Shown here: piece after piece, positions 42,252 through 50,815 of the stretch
How positions within the stretch are numbered: position 1 is the stretch's first letter
Layout of the letters: every line of letters starts with the position of its first letter
Position numbers and translations under genes: made by a program
Source of the DNA: an uncultured Alphaproteobacteria bacterium
GTDB lineage: Bacteria; Pseudomonadota; Alphaproteobacteria; Rhizobiales; Ancalomicrobiaceae
DNA: 64,000 bases
Assembly: GCA_937892955.1 (NCBI GenBank)
Contig: CALBKH010000044.1
Span: 1 to 64,000 of the forward strand
Direction of reading: 5' to 3'
Notes under the pieces: model-generated
The model's database searches: none
What the model was told of the DNA's origin: nothing
What the model saw: only the letters and a program-made list of their open reading frames with translations

Positions 42252-43820
42252 ATGAGCGAGACCAAGGACCTGCTGCTCGCCATCGATCAGGGGACGCAGA
42301 GCGTCCGCGCCATGATCTTCGATCTCGAGGGCGAACTCGTCGCCAAATCGCAGGTCCACATCACCCCCTATTATTCCCGGGCGCCGGGATGGGCCGAGCA
42401 GGACTGCGAGTACTACTGGGCCAATCTCTGCCACGCCACCAACGAGCTGTGGCGTGCCCATCCCGACCTGAAGGCGCGCGTCGCCGCCATGGCGGTGACC
42501 ACCCAGCGCGCCGTGGTGGTGGTGCTCGACGAGGCCGGCGAACCCTTGCGCCCCGCCATCGGCTGGCTCGACCAACGCCGGACCAAGCGCTACCCGCCGC
42601 TCCCTCTGTGGCTCGAGGCCGGGCTCCGGCTCGCCGGCCAGCGCCGCACCGTCCACTTCTTCCAGTCCAAGGCCGAATGCAACTGGCTCGCCGCCGACGA
42701 GCCGGAGACCTGGCGCGCCACCCGGCGTTTCCTCTTCCTCTCCGGCTGGTTCAACCTGAAACTGACCGGCCGCCTCTGCGACGCCGTCGGCTCCCAGGTC
42801 GGCTACGTCCCCTTCGACGCCAAGCGCCAGCAATGGGCACGCGCCATCGACTTCAAATGGAAGCTCTTCGCGGTTCGCCGCGACATGCTCCCCGAGCTCG
42901 TCCCCTGTGGTCAGTCGATGGGCCAGATCACCGCCCGTGCCGCCCAGGAGACCGGCATCCCCGAGGGTCTGCCGGTCTATGCCGCCGGCGCCGACAAGGC
43001 CTGCGAGGTGCTCGCCGCCGGCGCCTGGACGCCGGAGACGGCTGTGCTCAGCTACGGCACCACGGCGACGATCAACACTTCGAGCGGCCGTTACGTCGAG
43101 CCGATCCCCTTCATCCCGCCCTTCCCCGCCGCCGCCCCCGGCCGTTACGACGCGGAGATCATGGTCCAGCGCGGCTATTGGATGGTGAACTGGTTCAAGG
43201 AACAGTTCGCCGCCCGCGAGGTGATCGAGGCCGAACGCCAAGGCGTGCCGCCCGAGGTGCTGTTCGAGCGCATGTTGGAGAAGACCCCGGCCGGCAACAT
43301 GGGGCTGATGCTGCAACCCTTCTGGAACCCCGGCGTCAAGGTGCCGGGCCCCGAGGCCAAGGGGGCGATGATCGGCTTCGGCGACGTCCACGAGCGCTCG
43401 CACATGTACCGCGCCATCGTCGAGGGCATCGCCTATGCCCTGCGCGAGGCGGCCGAGCGGCTGGAGAAGCGCAACGGTGTCAGGATCGAGCGGCTGCGCG
43501 TCGCCGGCGGCGGCTCGCAGTCCGACGCGGTCATGCAGATCACCGCCGACGTCTTCGGCCGGCCGGCGGAGCGGCCGCACACCTGGGAGACCTCCGGCCT
43601 CGGCGCCGCGATGAACGCCGCCATCGGCGCCGGCTTCTACCCCGACCACGCCACCGCGCAGAAGCGCATGAGCCGCCCCGGCCGCCTGTTCGAGCCGAAG
43701 CTCGAGAACGCTCGGCTCTACGAGCGGCTGTACCGAGAGGTCTACGTCGAGATGTACCCGCGTCTCGCCCGCCTCTACCGCGCCATCCGCCACATCACCG
43801 ACTATCCGCGGCTCGACTGA
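42252..43820 (+). CDS. FGGY-family carbohydrate kinase (glycerol-kinase-like)
   Basis: 522-aa sugar/polyol kinase. N-terminal LLLAIDQGTQSVRAMIFDLEGE (phosphate 1), AVTTQRAVVVVLDEAGEPLRPAIGWLDQR, and C-terminal LRVAGGGSQSDAVMQITADVFGRP and ETSGLGAAMNAAIGAG (adenosine). The position after an AGPS-like oxidase and GlpD suggests it phosphorylates glycerol or a related polyol; FGGY members also use xylulose and others, so the substrate stays open. GGGAGAGGG lies before the ATG. Confidence 0.9.
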   Translation: MSETKDLLLAIDQGTQSVRAMIFDLEGELVAKSQVHITPYYSRAPGWAEQDCEYYWANLCHATNELWRAHPDLKARVAAMAVTTQRAVVVVLDEAGEPLRPAIGWLDQRRTKRYPPLPLWLEAGLRLAGQRRTVHFFQSKAECNWLAADEPETWRATRRFLFLSGWFNLKLTGRLCDAVGSQVGYVPFDAKRQQWARAIDFKWKLFAVRRDMLPELVPCGQSMGQITARAAQETGIPEGLPVYAAGADKACEVLAAGAWTPETAVLSYGTTATINTSSGRYVEPIPFIPPFPAAAPGRYDAEIMVQRGYWMVNWFKEQFAAREVIEAERQGVPPEVLFERMLEKTPAGNMGLMLQPFWNPGVKVPGPEAKGAMIGFGDVHERSHMYRAIVEGIAYALREAAERLEKRNGVRIERLRVAGGGSQSDAVMQITADVFGRPAERPHTWETSGLGAAMNAAIGAGFYPDHATAQKRMSRPGRLFEPKLENARLYERLYREVYVEMYPRLARLYRAIRHITDYPRLD

Positions 43821-43848
43821 GCCCACCGGCGTCGCGCGGCGCGCCGGA

Positions 43849-44208
43849 TCAGCGGGCGCTCTTGTCCGTGGCGGACCCACCGTTCTCGGCGGTGTCGATG
43901 CGCATCAATGTGTCGAGATCCTTGCGGCGGGCCTCCACCAGGGCGGCGGCGAGCCGCCGCAGTTCCGGATTGTGGCCGCGCAGGCGCTCGGCCTCGGCCA
44001 GAACCATCGTGTCCTTGTAACGCGTGATCAGCGCCTCGACGAACAGCCGATCGAGGTCCCGGCCGTTTCGGCCCTGCACCGAGACCGTTTCCTCGTCGCC
44101 GTCGGAGGACCGCAGTGTGCTGGTGAAATGATAGACTTCCAGAAGCGCCGCCGATCCGATGATCGCGGCGATGACGATGTTCTTCGTCTGCATCGTGCCG
44201 ATCCGCAT
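43849..44208 (-). CDS. Membrane-anchored hypothetical protein (DUF305-like helix pair)
   Basis: 119-aa protein with an N-terminal anchor (NIVIAAIIGSAALLEVYHFTS) and periplasmic helices VEALITRYKDTMVLAEAERLRGHNPELRRLAAALVEARRKDLDTLMRID. The spacing resembles DUF305 proteins, but the His residues of that family are missing. Start at 44208 or the Met six codons in. It converges with the FGGY gene and is 101 bp downstream of otsA. Confidence 0.7.
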   Translation of the reverse strand: MRIGTMQTKNIVIAAIIGSAALLEVYHFTSTLRSSDGDEETVSVQGRNGRDLDRLFVEALITRYKDTMVLAEAERLRGHNPELRRLAAALVEARRKDLDTLMRIDTAENGGSATDKSAR

Positions 44209-44308
44209 CTCGCCCGGCCGTTCGAAGCGGTCGGGTCACGTTTCCCCATGTTTCTCCGCAACATGCCTCGGGACCGGCGCGACGGCAACGGGGTCGTGAC
44301 GATCGCGG

Positions 44309-46585
44309 TCAGAAGAACGCCTGCGCCGGGATGCGTTCGCGTTTGCGGATGTCGGAGGCGTCGATCAGCATCTGGGCCGCCCAGCGGTGGACGTTGCGCT
44401 GGCGTACGATGTCGCGCATCAGCACCAGCCGGTCGCGCTGCTCGCTCTCCGGCATGGTCAGCGCGGTGGCGAGCGCGTCGGCCATGGCACGGGTGTCGTA
44501 GGGGTTGACGATCAACGCCTCCGAGAGCTCCCGCGACGCCCCGGCGAAGCTCGACAGCACCAACACCCCCTGCTCGTCGTCGCGCGCCGCGACGAATTCC
44601 TTGGCGACCAGATTCATGCCGTCGTGCAGGCTCGACACGACGCAGACGTCGGCGGCGCGGAACAGTTCGTAGACCTCGCGTTGATCGTGGTGACGGATGA
44701 CCAGCCGGATCGGCTGCCAGCCGTCGTCGCCGTGACGGGCGTTGATCTCCTTGGCCAGCCGCAACGCGTCCTCCTGCAGGGCGCCGTAGGTGCCCAGCGT
44801 CGATCGCGTCGGCGCCGCCGCCTGGACGAAGACGAAGCGGCCCTTCCACTGCGGTTGGCGGGTGAGAAGTTCGTCGACCGCCGCCATGCGGTCGAGAATG
44901 CCCTTGGTGTAGTCGAACCGCTCGATGCCGACGGCGAGTTTCGCCGTGTCGGCGAGCCCGAGCCGCGCCCGCACCGCCCGACGGCACTCTTCGACCGGCG
45001 CCTGCGCGGCGAGCGCCGCCGGCGGCCATTCGATCGAGATCGGATAGGGCCGGACCAGGGTGTCGCGGCGCCCGAAGGTGACCGAATCGTGCTCGCGATC
45101 GATCCGGCTCTCGACGAAGCGGTCGACCGCCTCGAAGAAGTTGTTGCAGTGCTGGCGGGTGTGGAAGCCGAGGATCGACGAACCCAGCAGCCCGTCGATG
45201 ATCTCCGCCCGCCACGGGCAGATGCCGAAGGTCTCGGCGTTCGGCCACGGGATGTGCCAGAAGGTGATGATCGTCGCCTTCGGCAGGCGCTCGCGGATCA
45301 TCCGCGGCAACAGCGCGAAATGGTAGTCCTGGACGAGGACGATCGGAGCCTCCGAGGTCGCCTCCGCCACCACCGTGTCGGCGAAACGGGCGTTGACCAG
45401 CCGATAGCGATCCCAATCGGTTTCGCGGAAGGTCGGCCGGACGAAGGCGATGTGGCACAGCGGCCAGAGCCCTTCGTTGGCGAAGCCGTAGTAGTAGCCC
45501 TCGACCTCGTCGTCGGCGAGCCAGACGCGGCGCAGCGTGTAGTCGGGATGCGCGGGCGGCACGCGGATGCGGTCGTTCGCATCGACCGTCTCGCGATCCG
45601 CCGAGCCGGAGCCGTGGGCGATCCAGGTGCCGCCGCAGGTCCGCATCACCGGCTCCAGCGCCGAGACGAGACCGCTCGCCGGCAATTGCAGCTCGACCGC
45701 CCCCGAGGCGTCGTGATTGTGGATGTAGGGCTCGCGGTTGGACACCACCAGCACCTCCGCACCCGGCAGTTCCTCGACCAACAGCCGGCGCAGCGTTTCC
45801 GGCGACCAGTCGACGTGAATGCCCTCGGAGTGCTTCTTCGCCGTCTCCGGCTCCTGGATCGACGCCTGGAAGTCGCGCCCCGGCGGCGAGCCCTTGCGCC
45901 CCGGCCGGACCGTCGCGCCGAGATCGCGCGCGCCCGCCAGCGCCGCCGTCACCGACCGTGTCCATCGCCGCATCGCCACATAGACCACCAGCGCCGCGGC
46001 GAGCCCGAAGCCGAGAACCGCGCTGGCCAGCGCCAGCATAGTGTAGATGCGCGCCGTGGCGGTGCGCTCGTCGACATAGGCGAGATCGTGCAGCACCAGC
46101 AGATGGCCGCCGATCGATCCCACCTTCATCGGGTAGATGCCGACGTGCACGTGCACGCCGTCGAAGGTGCGCATCACGAAGCCGTCGGTCTTGGGCAGCG
46201 GCACCGCGGTGCAGGTCAGGCTCTTCGGCATCTGCGCGGTGGCGAAGCGCAGGCCGCCGGCCTCGTCGCAGAAGCCGAGAGCGAGGAGACGTTCGTCGGC
46301 CGCCATGCGTTCGAACAGCGGACCGACGTCCTTTTCGTCGATCGAGCGGCTCACCACCTGTTCGTGGATCGATCGGTTGACGAAGCGCGACCGCAGTTCG
46401 ACGTCCTGGCGCGACCAGTTCTCCACCAGGAGTGCGGCGAGCGGCGCCAGCGCCAGCACCAACACCAGACAGGTGACGAGCAGGACCAGCCCGTACCGGA
46501 CGACCCGGTTCTCGAACAAGCGGCCGACCCGGGCCGCAACGCCCGTCGGCCCCATTCCTGCGGGACCGATGGGCGCGGGGTTCAT
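44309..46585 (-). CDS. otsA: Trehalose-6-phosphate synthase with N-terminal membrane sensor-like domain
   Basis: 758-aa protein, much longer than soluble OtsA (~470 aa). Residues ~30-54 and ~178-205 are transmembrane, enclosing a ~125-residue periplasmic domain; a HAMP-length linker follows. From ~275 to the end is a GT20 enzyme: VLVVSNREPYIHNH, YYYGFANEGLWPLCH, VQDYHFALLPRMIRERLP, FWHIPWPNAETF, GIERFDYTKGILDR, SLHDGMNLVAKEF and VLSSFAGASRELSEA. It makes trehalose-6-phosphate from UDP-glucose and glucose-6-phosphate. Its start overlaps the GH15 stop (ATGA). The membrane domain may report on osmotic or envelope state; that is inference. Confidence 0.92.
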   Translation of the reverse strand: MNPAPIGPAGMGPTGVAARVGRLFENRVVRYGLVLLVTCLVLVLALAPLAALLVENWSRQDVELRSRFVNRSIHEQVVSRSIDEKDVGPLFERMAADERLLALGFCDEAGGLRFATAQMPKSLTCTAVPLPKTDGFVMRTFDGVHVHVGIYPMKVGSIGGHLLVLHDLAYVDERTATARIYTMLALASAVLGFGLAAALVVYVAMRRWTRSVTAALAGARDLGATVRPGRKGSPPGRDFQASIQEPETAKKHSEGIHVDWSPETLRRLLVEELPGAEVLVVSNREPYIHNHDASGAVELQLPASGLVSALEPVMRTCGGTWIAHGSGSADRETVDANDRIRVPPAHPDYTLRRVWLADDEVEGYYYGFANEGLWPLCHIAFVRPTFRETDWDRYRLVNARFADTVVAEATSEAPIVLVQDYHFALLPRMIRERLPKATIITFWHIPWPNAETFGICPWRAEIIDGLLGSSILGFHTRQHCNNFFEAVDRFVESRIDREHDSVTFGRRDTLVRPYPISIEWPPAALAAQAPVEECRRAVRARLGLADTAKLAVGIERFDYTKGILDRMAAVDELLTRQPQWKGRFVFVQAAAPTRSTLGTYGALQEDALRLAKEINARHGDDGWQPIRLVIRHHDQREVYELFRAADVCVVSSLHDGMNLVAKEFVAARDDEQGVLVLSSFAGASRELSEALIVNPYDTRAMADALATALTMPESEQRDRLVLMRDIVRQRNVHRWAAQMLIDASDIRKRERIPAQAFF

Positions 46586-48369
46586 CGGGCGCTTTCCCAA
46601 CCGCGCGACAGGCGCATCGCCGCGACGATGAGGCCCGCCATCGAATAGGTCTGCGGGAAGTTGCCCCACAGTTCGCCGGTCTTCCAATCGACGTCCTCGG
46701 AGAGGATGCCGACGTGATTGCGGTGGGAGAGCAGGCCCTCGAACAGCGCCCGCGCGTCCTCCCGCCGCCCGATCGCCGCCAGCGCGTCGATGTACCAGAA
46801 GGTGCAGATGGTGAAGGCGACCGTCGGCACGCCGAAATCGTCTGCCTCGTCGTAGCGGCGGACGTGACCGTTCTGGCGCAGCGTCGCGCCGATCTTCTCG
46901 ACCGTCGCCACGAAGCGCGGATCGTTCGCCTCGACGATGCCGAGCTCGTGCATCAGCAACACGCTGGCGTCGACCTCCTCGCCGTCGAGGCTGCCGGCGA
47001 ACCAGCCGCCGACGTTCCAGGCCCGTTCGAGGATCGTGTCGCGCAGCCCGTCGGCGGCGTCGCGCCAGTGACGCGCGTTGGAGGCGAGATCGAGCTTCTC
47101 GGCGATCCGTGCCAGTCGATCGCACGCCACCCAGCACATCGTCGCCGAATGGGTGTGGATGCGGGCGCGACCGCGATATTCCCAGATGCCGGCATCGGGC
47201 GTGAGCGCATGGCGCAGGGCGCACAGGCCCAGCGGTTCGAGCATGTTGAACAGCGACGCGTCGCCCTTGTTGGGCAGACGCTCGTCGAAGAACATCTGCC
47301 AGGCGGCGAGGATGACGCTGCCGTAGACGTCGTGCTGCACCTGATCGCGCGCCGCGTTGCCGATCCGGACCGGCCCCTGGCCGCGATAGCCGGCGAGCCA
47401 GTTCGCCGTCTCCTCCGTCACCTCCCGTTCCGGGACGACGGCGTAGAGCGGCTTCAGCGTCGGCCCCTGTTCGAGCGCGATGACGTTGGTGACGTATTCG
47501 ATGAACCGTTCCATCGTCGCCGTCGCGCCGACCCGGTTCAGCGCGTGGACGGTGAAATAGGCGTCGCGGATCCAGCAGAAGCGATAGTCCCAGTTGCGCT
47601 CGCCCTCGGGCGATTCCGGGATCGAGGTGGTGAGCGCCGCGACGATGGCGCCGGTGTCCTCGAAACTGCACAACTGCAACGTGATCGCCGAGCGGATCAC
47701 CGCCTCCTGCCACTCGTAGGGCACGTTCAGCGACCGCGACCAGTCGAGCCACCAACCGGCGGTCTTCTCGAGGAAGTCGCGCCCGACCCGCGAGGCGGAA
47801 TCGTTCAGCGTCTCGTCCGGGTGGATGATGAAGGCGAGCGGCTTGGTCAGGACGAAGGCGCTCTCGGTGAGCACGTGGTTGATCGACGCGTCGGTGGTCA
47901 GCCGGATGGCGCCGCCCTCCCAGGCCCAGCGCACGTGGTTCGATCCGGTGACGACGGTGGGATGCGCCGATCCGTCGCCGCCGCGCGGCCGCATCCTGAC
48001 GCGAATGCGCGGCAGACCGGCGATCGGCTCGACCAGCCGCACGATCATCAACGGTCGATAGACCCGGCCGAACTGACGGAACCGCGGCACGAAATCGGTG
48101 ACCGCGAAGGAGGCGCCGCGGTCGTCGGTGTGAACGGTCCTGACGATCGCGGTGTTGCGCACGTAGGCCTGTTCGGCCGTACCGTCGTGATCGAAATCGA
48201 TCGAGAAGAAGCCGCTCTCCGGATCGTCGCCGTCGACCAGCGCGCTGAACACCGGATCGGCGTCGAGACGGGGCCAACAGGCCCACACCAGACGCCCGCC
48301 CCGGTCGACGAGCGCGGCGATGTTGGAATTGCCGATCACGGCGAGATCGAGCGAAACGGGAGAGGTCAT
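46582..48369 (-). CDS. Glycoside hydrolase family 15 protein (glucoamylase/trehalase-like)
   Basis: 595-aa (alpha/alpha)6-barrel enzyme. N-terminal beta-sandwich (LDLAVIGNSNIAALVDRGGRLVWACWPRLDADPVFSALV), then catalytic-region signatures GERNWDYRFCWIRDAYFTVHALNRVG and, late, FTICTFWYIDALAAIGRREDARALFEGLL with EDVDWKTGELWGNFPQTYSMAGLI holding the second acid. Members cut alpha-glucans or trehalose. Lies between otsB and otsA with 4-base overlaps at both ends, so its action is tied to trehalose turnover. ATG at 48369 overlaps the otsB stop. Confidence 0.92.
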   Translation of the reverse strand: MTSPVSLDLAVIGNSNIAALVDRGGRLVWACWPRLDADPVFSALVDGDDPESGFFSIDFDHDGTAEQAYVRNTAIVRTVHTDDRGASFAVTDFVPRFRQFGRVYRPLMIVRLVEPIAGLPRIRVRMRPRGGDGSAHPTVVTGSNHVRWAWEGGAIRLTTDASINHVLTESAFVLTKPLAFIIHPDETLNDSASRVGRDFLEKTAGWWLDWSRSLNVPYEWQEAVIRSAITLQLCSFEDTGAIVAALTTSIPESPEGERNWDYRFCWIRDAYFTVHALNRVGATATMERFIEYVTNVIALEQGPTLKPLYAVVPEREVTEETANWLAGYRGQGPVRIGNAARDQVQHDVYGSVILAAWQMFFDERLPNKGDASLFNMLEPLGLCALRHALTPDAGIWEYRGRARIHTHSATMCWVACDRLARIAEKLDLASNARHWRDAADGLRDTILERAWNVGGWFAGSLDGEEVDASVLLMHELGIVEANDPRFVATVEKIGATLRQNGHVRRYDEADDFGVPTVAFTICTFWYIDALAAIGRREDARALFEGLLSHRNHVGILSEDVDWKTGELWGNFPQTYSMAGLIVAAMRLSRGWESAR

Positions 48370-49154
48370 CGGGAAATCCTGGAAAGAAGAACCGAGAGCC
48401 ATTCACGGACCCGACGTGGCGAGTCGAAATCGGCGACCGCCGCGGCGAAGGTCTCGCCGCGCACACGGTAGCCCACCCCTCCGAGCCGTTCGGCGGCGGC
48501 GAAGGCGCTCTCGTCGGAAACGTCGTCACCGATCATGATCGGTATACGACCGCGATAGGCCGGCAATGCGGCGAGATGGCCCAGCGCCGCCCCCTTCGAG
48601 ATGTCTCTCGGGCAGACTTCGAAGACCTTGCGACCGTGCGAGATCTCCAGATGGTCGGGACCGCCTTCGAGGATGCGGGCGAGTTCGGCCTCGACCCGGT
48701 CGGCCGCTTGCGGCACGGCGCGCCAGTGCACGGTCAGCGTCGCCCCCTTCGGCTCGACCAGCACGCCCGGTACGAGCCTTTCGAGGATCCGGATCGCTTC
48801 GACCAGATCCGCTTCGATCGGCTCCGTCGTCGGCCTCACGATGTCGCCCCGGCCGGTCCGGTATTCGCCGCCGTGCACCCCCGCCACGACGAAGACCGCC
48901 GGCGCGAGGAAACGATCGATGTCGACGATCCGCCGCCCGGTGACGATGGCGAGCGCCCCGCCGAGGGCACTCTCCAGCCGAACCAGGAGATCGGGGAGGC
49001 CGCGGGGGACGACGATCGCATCGGGCGTCGCGGCGAGATCGACGAGGGTTCCGTCGAAGTCGAGGAACAATGCCGGACGGCCGATGTCCGCGAGGTGCGC
49101 GAGCGGACGTCGGCCCATCGGGCTCGAGACGGGATCCTCCACCGACGAGGTCAC
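48366..49154 (-). CDS. otsB: Trehalose-6-phosphate phosphatase
   Basis: 262-aa HAD phosphatase completing trehalose synthesis. Motif I LFLDFDGTLVDL with both Asp, motif II region LAIVTGRRIVDID, GVHGGEYR, and motif IV IMIGDDVSDESAF. A conserved Lys lies in SKGAALGHL. Start is GTG at 49154, overlapping the small membrane-protein stop (GTGA). All catalytic residues are present, in contrast to the homologous protein at 50012. Confidence 0.94.
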   Translation of the reverse strand: MTSSVEDPVSSPMGRRPLAHLADIGRPALFLDFDGTLVDLAATPDAIVVPRGLPDLLVRLESALGGALAIVTGRRIVDIDRFLAPAVFVVAGVHGGEYRTGRGDIVRPTTEPIEADLVEAIRILERLVPGVLVEPKGATLTVHWRAVPQAADRVEAELARILEGGPDHLEISHGRKVFEVCPRDISKGAALGHLAALPAYRGRIPIMIGDDVSDESAFAAAERLGGVGYRVRGETFAAAVADFDSPRRVREWLSVLLSRISR

Positions 49155-49285
49155 AGGAAGGTCGCCAGCACGACGACGGCGAGGGCGCCGAACAACGCGA
49201 CGACGTAGGACGCCGGCAGGGGCGCGGTGTCGTCGTCGTCGAAAGAGGTGTCGTCCGGGGTGCCTCGGCGGTTCTGTCCACTCAT
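49151..49285 (-). CDS. Small single-span membrane protein at head of the trehalose operon
   Basis: 44-aa protein: polar acidic N-terminus (NRRGTPDDTSFDDDDTAPL) and one C-terminal membrane helix (YVVALFGALAVVVLATFL). Overlaps otsB by 4 bases, so it is translated with the operon. Possibly a partner of the membrane-bound OtsA; no family known. Confidence 0.6.
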   Translation of the reverse strand: MSGQNRRGTPDDTSFDDDDTAPLPASYVVALFGALAVVVLATFL

Positions 49286-49501
49286 GACTCGACTCCTTGT
49301 CCTGTCGGCGGTGGGACGGACACCTGTCGTCACCGCGTTCCGGTTCGTCATGGTCGCCGCCATCCCCGAACCGGAAACGTCCCCTCGTGTTCGCTTCGGA
49401 CGCTCGGCGACCCTCGGATCGGCGTCGCGCCCTTCGAAAGAAAAACGGTCACCGCACCCGGCGGCGACCGCAGGCTTCGATGGATTCGGAGAGCGCCTCC
49501 C

Positions 49502-49750
49502 TCAGAGCGCGACGCGACGACGTGTCGTGCCGAGCCGCTCTTCGAAGGCGACGAAGAATTCGCAGTCGGCCAGTGTGTCGCCGGAGAATTCGCCGCGCAC
49601 CCTCTCGACGGCCTCGCGGATCAGATCGTCGGACAGACGGTCCGCGCGATAGAAACTCAGCCGGGTGGCCCCGTCCTCGGCATCGACCGAGATCCGGGTA
49701 TCGGCACCGACATGGGAGTTCAGCAGGGTGATGAGCTCCTCGTGTACCAT
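49502..49750 (-). CDS. Small hypothetical protein in trehalose locus
   Basis: 82-aa acidic protein (MVHEELITLLNSHVGADTRISVDAEDG...). The segment LSDDLIREAVERVRGEFSGDTLADCEFFVAFEE looks globular. GAGGAG precedes the ATG at 49750. Unknown function; separate transcript from the ots genes, judging by the hairpins upstream. Confidence 0.65.
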   Translation of the reverse strand: MVHEELITLLNSHVGADTRISVDAEDGATRLSFYRADRLSDDLIREAVERVRGEFSGDTLADCEFFVAFEERLGTTRRRVAL

Positions 49751-50011
49751 TCTCGGGTCTCCTCTTTCTCTCGATGAAGGTACCCACCCCGACGACGATG
49801 CGGAGCCGTCGGGGTGGGTCCCACTCGCCGCCGAAAGGCGAGTGGACTCGGCTCCTGGTACCGATTTCCTGGCCGCCCACACGGATGAACGGACGGATCA
49901 CGGATACCGTCAGGGGACCTCGGAGCCGAGATCTCGTACCCCTCCGGCCACGGCGGCGCGGCCGGAGGATCGATTCGGTCGGTCGCCCGGAGCGACCGAA
50001 CGGCTGCCGGG
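49751..50011. repeat. Cluster of four hairpins
   Basis: Stem-loops at 49782-49819 (13-bp perfect), 49821-49845 (9 bp), 49941-49968 (9 bp) and 49979-49999 (8 bp) fill the gap between the OtsB-like gene and the 82-aa gene. The last two could end the OtsB-like transcript; the first two sit in the leader of the 82-aa gene. Confidence 0.6.
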
Positions 50012-50815
50012 TCAGTGCACCCGGTCGCCCAGATCCGCGAGGAAATCGCGGATCAGCCAACGCACGTCGTTCGAACCGGGCACCTGGATGTCGGCGCAGT
50101 GCCCATCGCGGGACCCCACCTGGATCGCGGTTCCCCCGAAGGAGCGAACGACGGAATAGACGTCGTCGTCGCAGACGCGGCCGCCGAAGACGACCGGAAT
50201 GCGCTCGATGAAATAGTCGCAGCTCATGAGCCGCCTCACCGCCCGCGCCTTCGAGACGCCGGCGAAGGTGATGCGTGTCGCCGCTTCTTCGAAACGGACG
50301 CGGTACGCCGCGGGGGCGAGGCTGACGGCCTCGCGCGCCAGGACCCGTGCCCGCTCCACCGCCTCCGGCTCGCCGCCGTGGGTGAGCGCGATCGACAACC
50401 CGTCGTCGTCGACACCGAGCAGCGTGTCGCCGCGCAGCGTGCCGTCGAGAAAGCGCCGGACCGGGTCGAGATCGGCCTCGATCCTGAGCTTCAGGTGGGC
50501 TCCGCCGGGTATGCGCAACTCGAGTCCGCTCGAACCGCACCCCGGCAGCGACAACGGCGCCAGCAGCCGGTCGGTCTCCGCCAACGGGCGATCCGACAAC
50601 ACCGCCACCGCACCGTCGCTGGCCGACGACAGCTCGCCGAGAAGATCGGCGAGCTCCTCCGCCGCGAAGCGGGTCTCGTCGAGATCGTCGGACCGGATCA
50701 GGCCGCCTTCCATCGCGAAGATGAAGGCCTTCTCGCGCGGATCGGAAAACAGCGCCCGCACGGCGTTCTTGAAGGGCGTTTCACTCGATTTCGTCTGCAC
50801 AGTGTTCATTCTCAT
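50012..50815 (-). CDS. Degenerate OtsB-like HAD protein (likely non-catalytic)
   Basis: 267-aa protein with the layout of trehalose-6-phosphate phosphatase: AFIFAMEGGLIRSDDL at motif I, VAVLSDRPLAETDRLLAPL at motif II, GSSGLELRIPGG in place of GVHGAE, VSKARAVRRLMS in place of the SKG helix, and VVFGGRVCDDDVYSVV in place of GDDVTDE. The motif I nucleophile Asp is gone (FAMEGG), so it is probably not a phosphatase and may regulate or bind trehalose phosphate. It overlaps the IalB-like gene's stop by 4 bases (start at 50815). Confidence 0.7.
   Translation of the reverse strand: MRMNTVQTKSSETPFKNAVRALFSDPREKAFIFAMEGGLIRSDDLDETRFAAEELADLLGELSSASDGAVAVLSDRPLAETDRLLAPLSLPGCGSSGLELRIPGGAHLKLRIEADLDPVRRFLDGTLRGDTLLGVDDDGLSIALTHGGEPEAVERARVLAREAVSLAPAAYRVRFEEAATRITFAGVSKARAVRRLMSCDYFIERIPVVFGGRVCDDDVYSVVRSFGGTAIQVGSRDGHCADIQVPGSNDVRWLIRDFLADLGDRVH

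Noticed and set aside
39136..42255. 1039-codon open frame on the + strand
   Set aside because: It is a shadow frame over the AGPS-like and GlpD genes, made almost only of Arg, Pro, Ala and Gly, as high-GC DNA produces.
46586..48529. Long N-terminal extension of the OtsA frame
   Set aside because: The frame continues through the GH15 gene as Arg-rich nonsense; the ATG at 46585 overlapping the GH15 stop is the sensible start.
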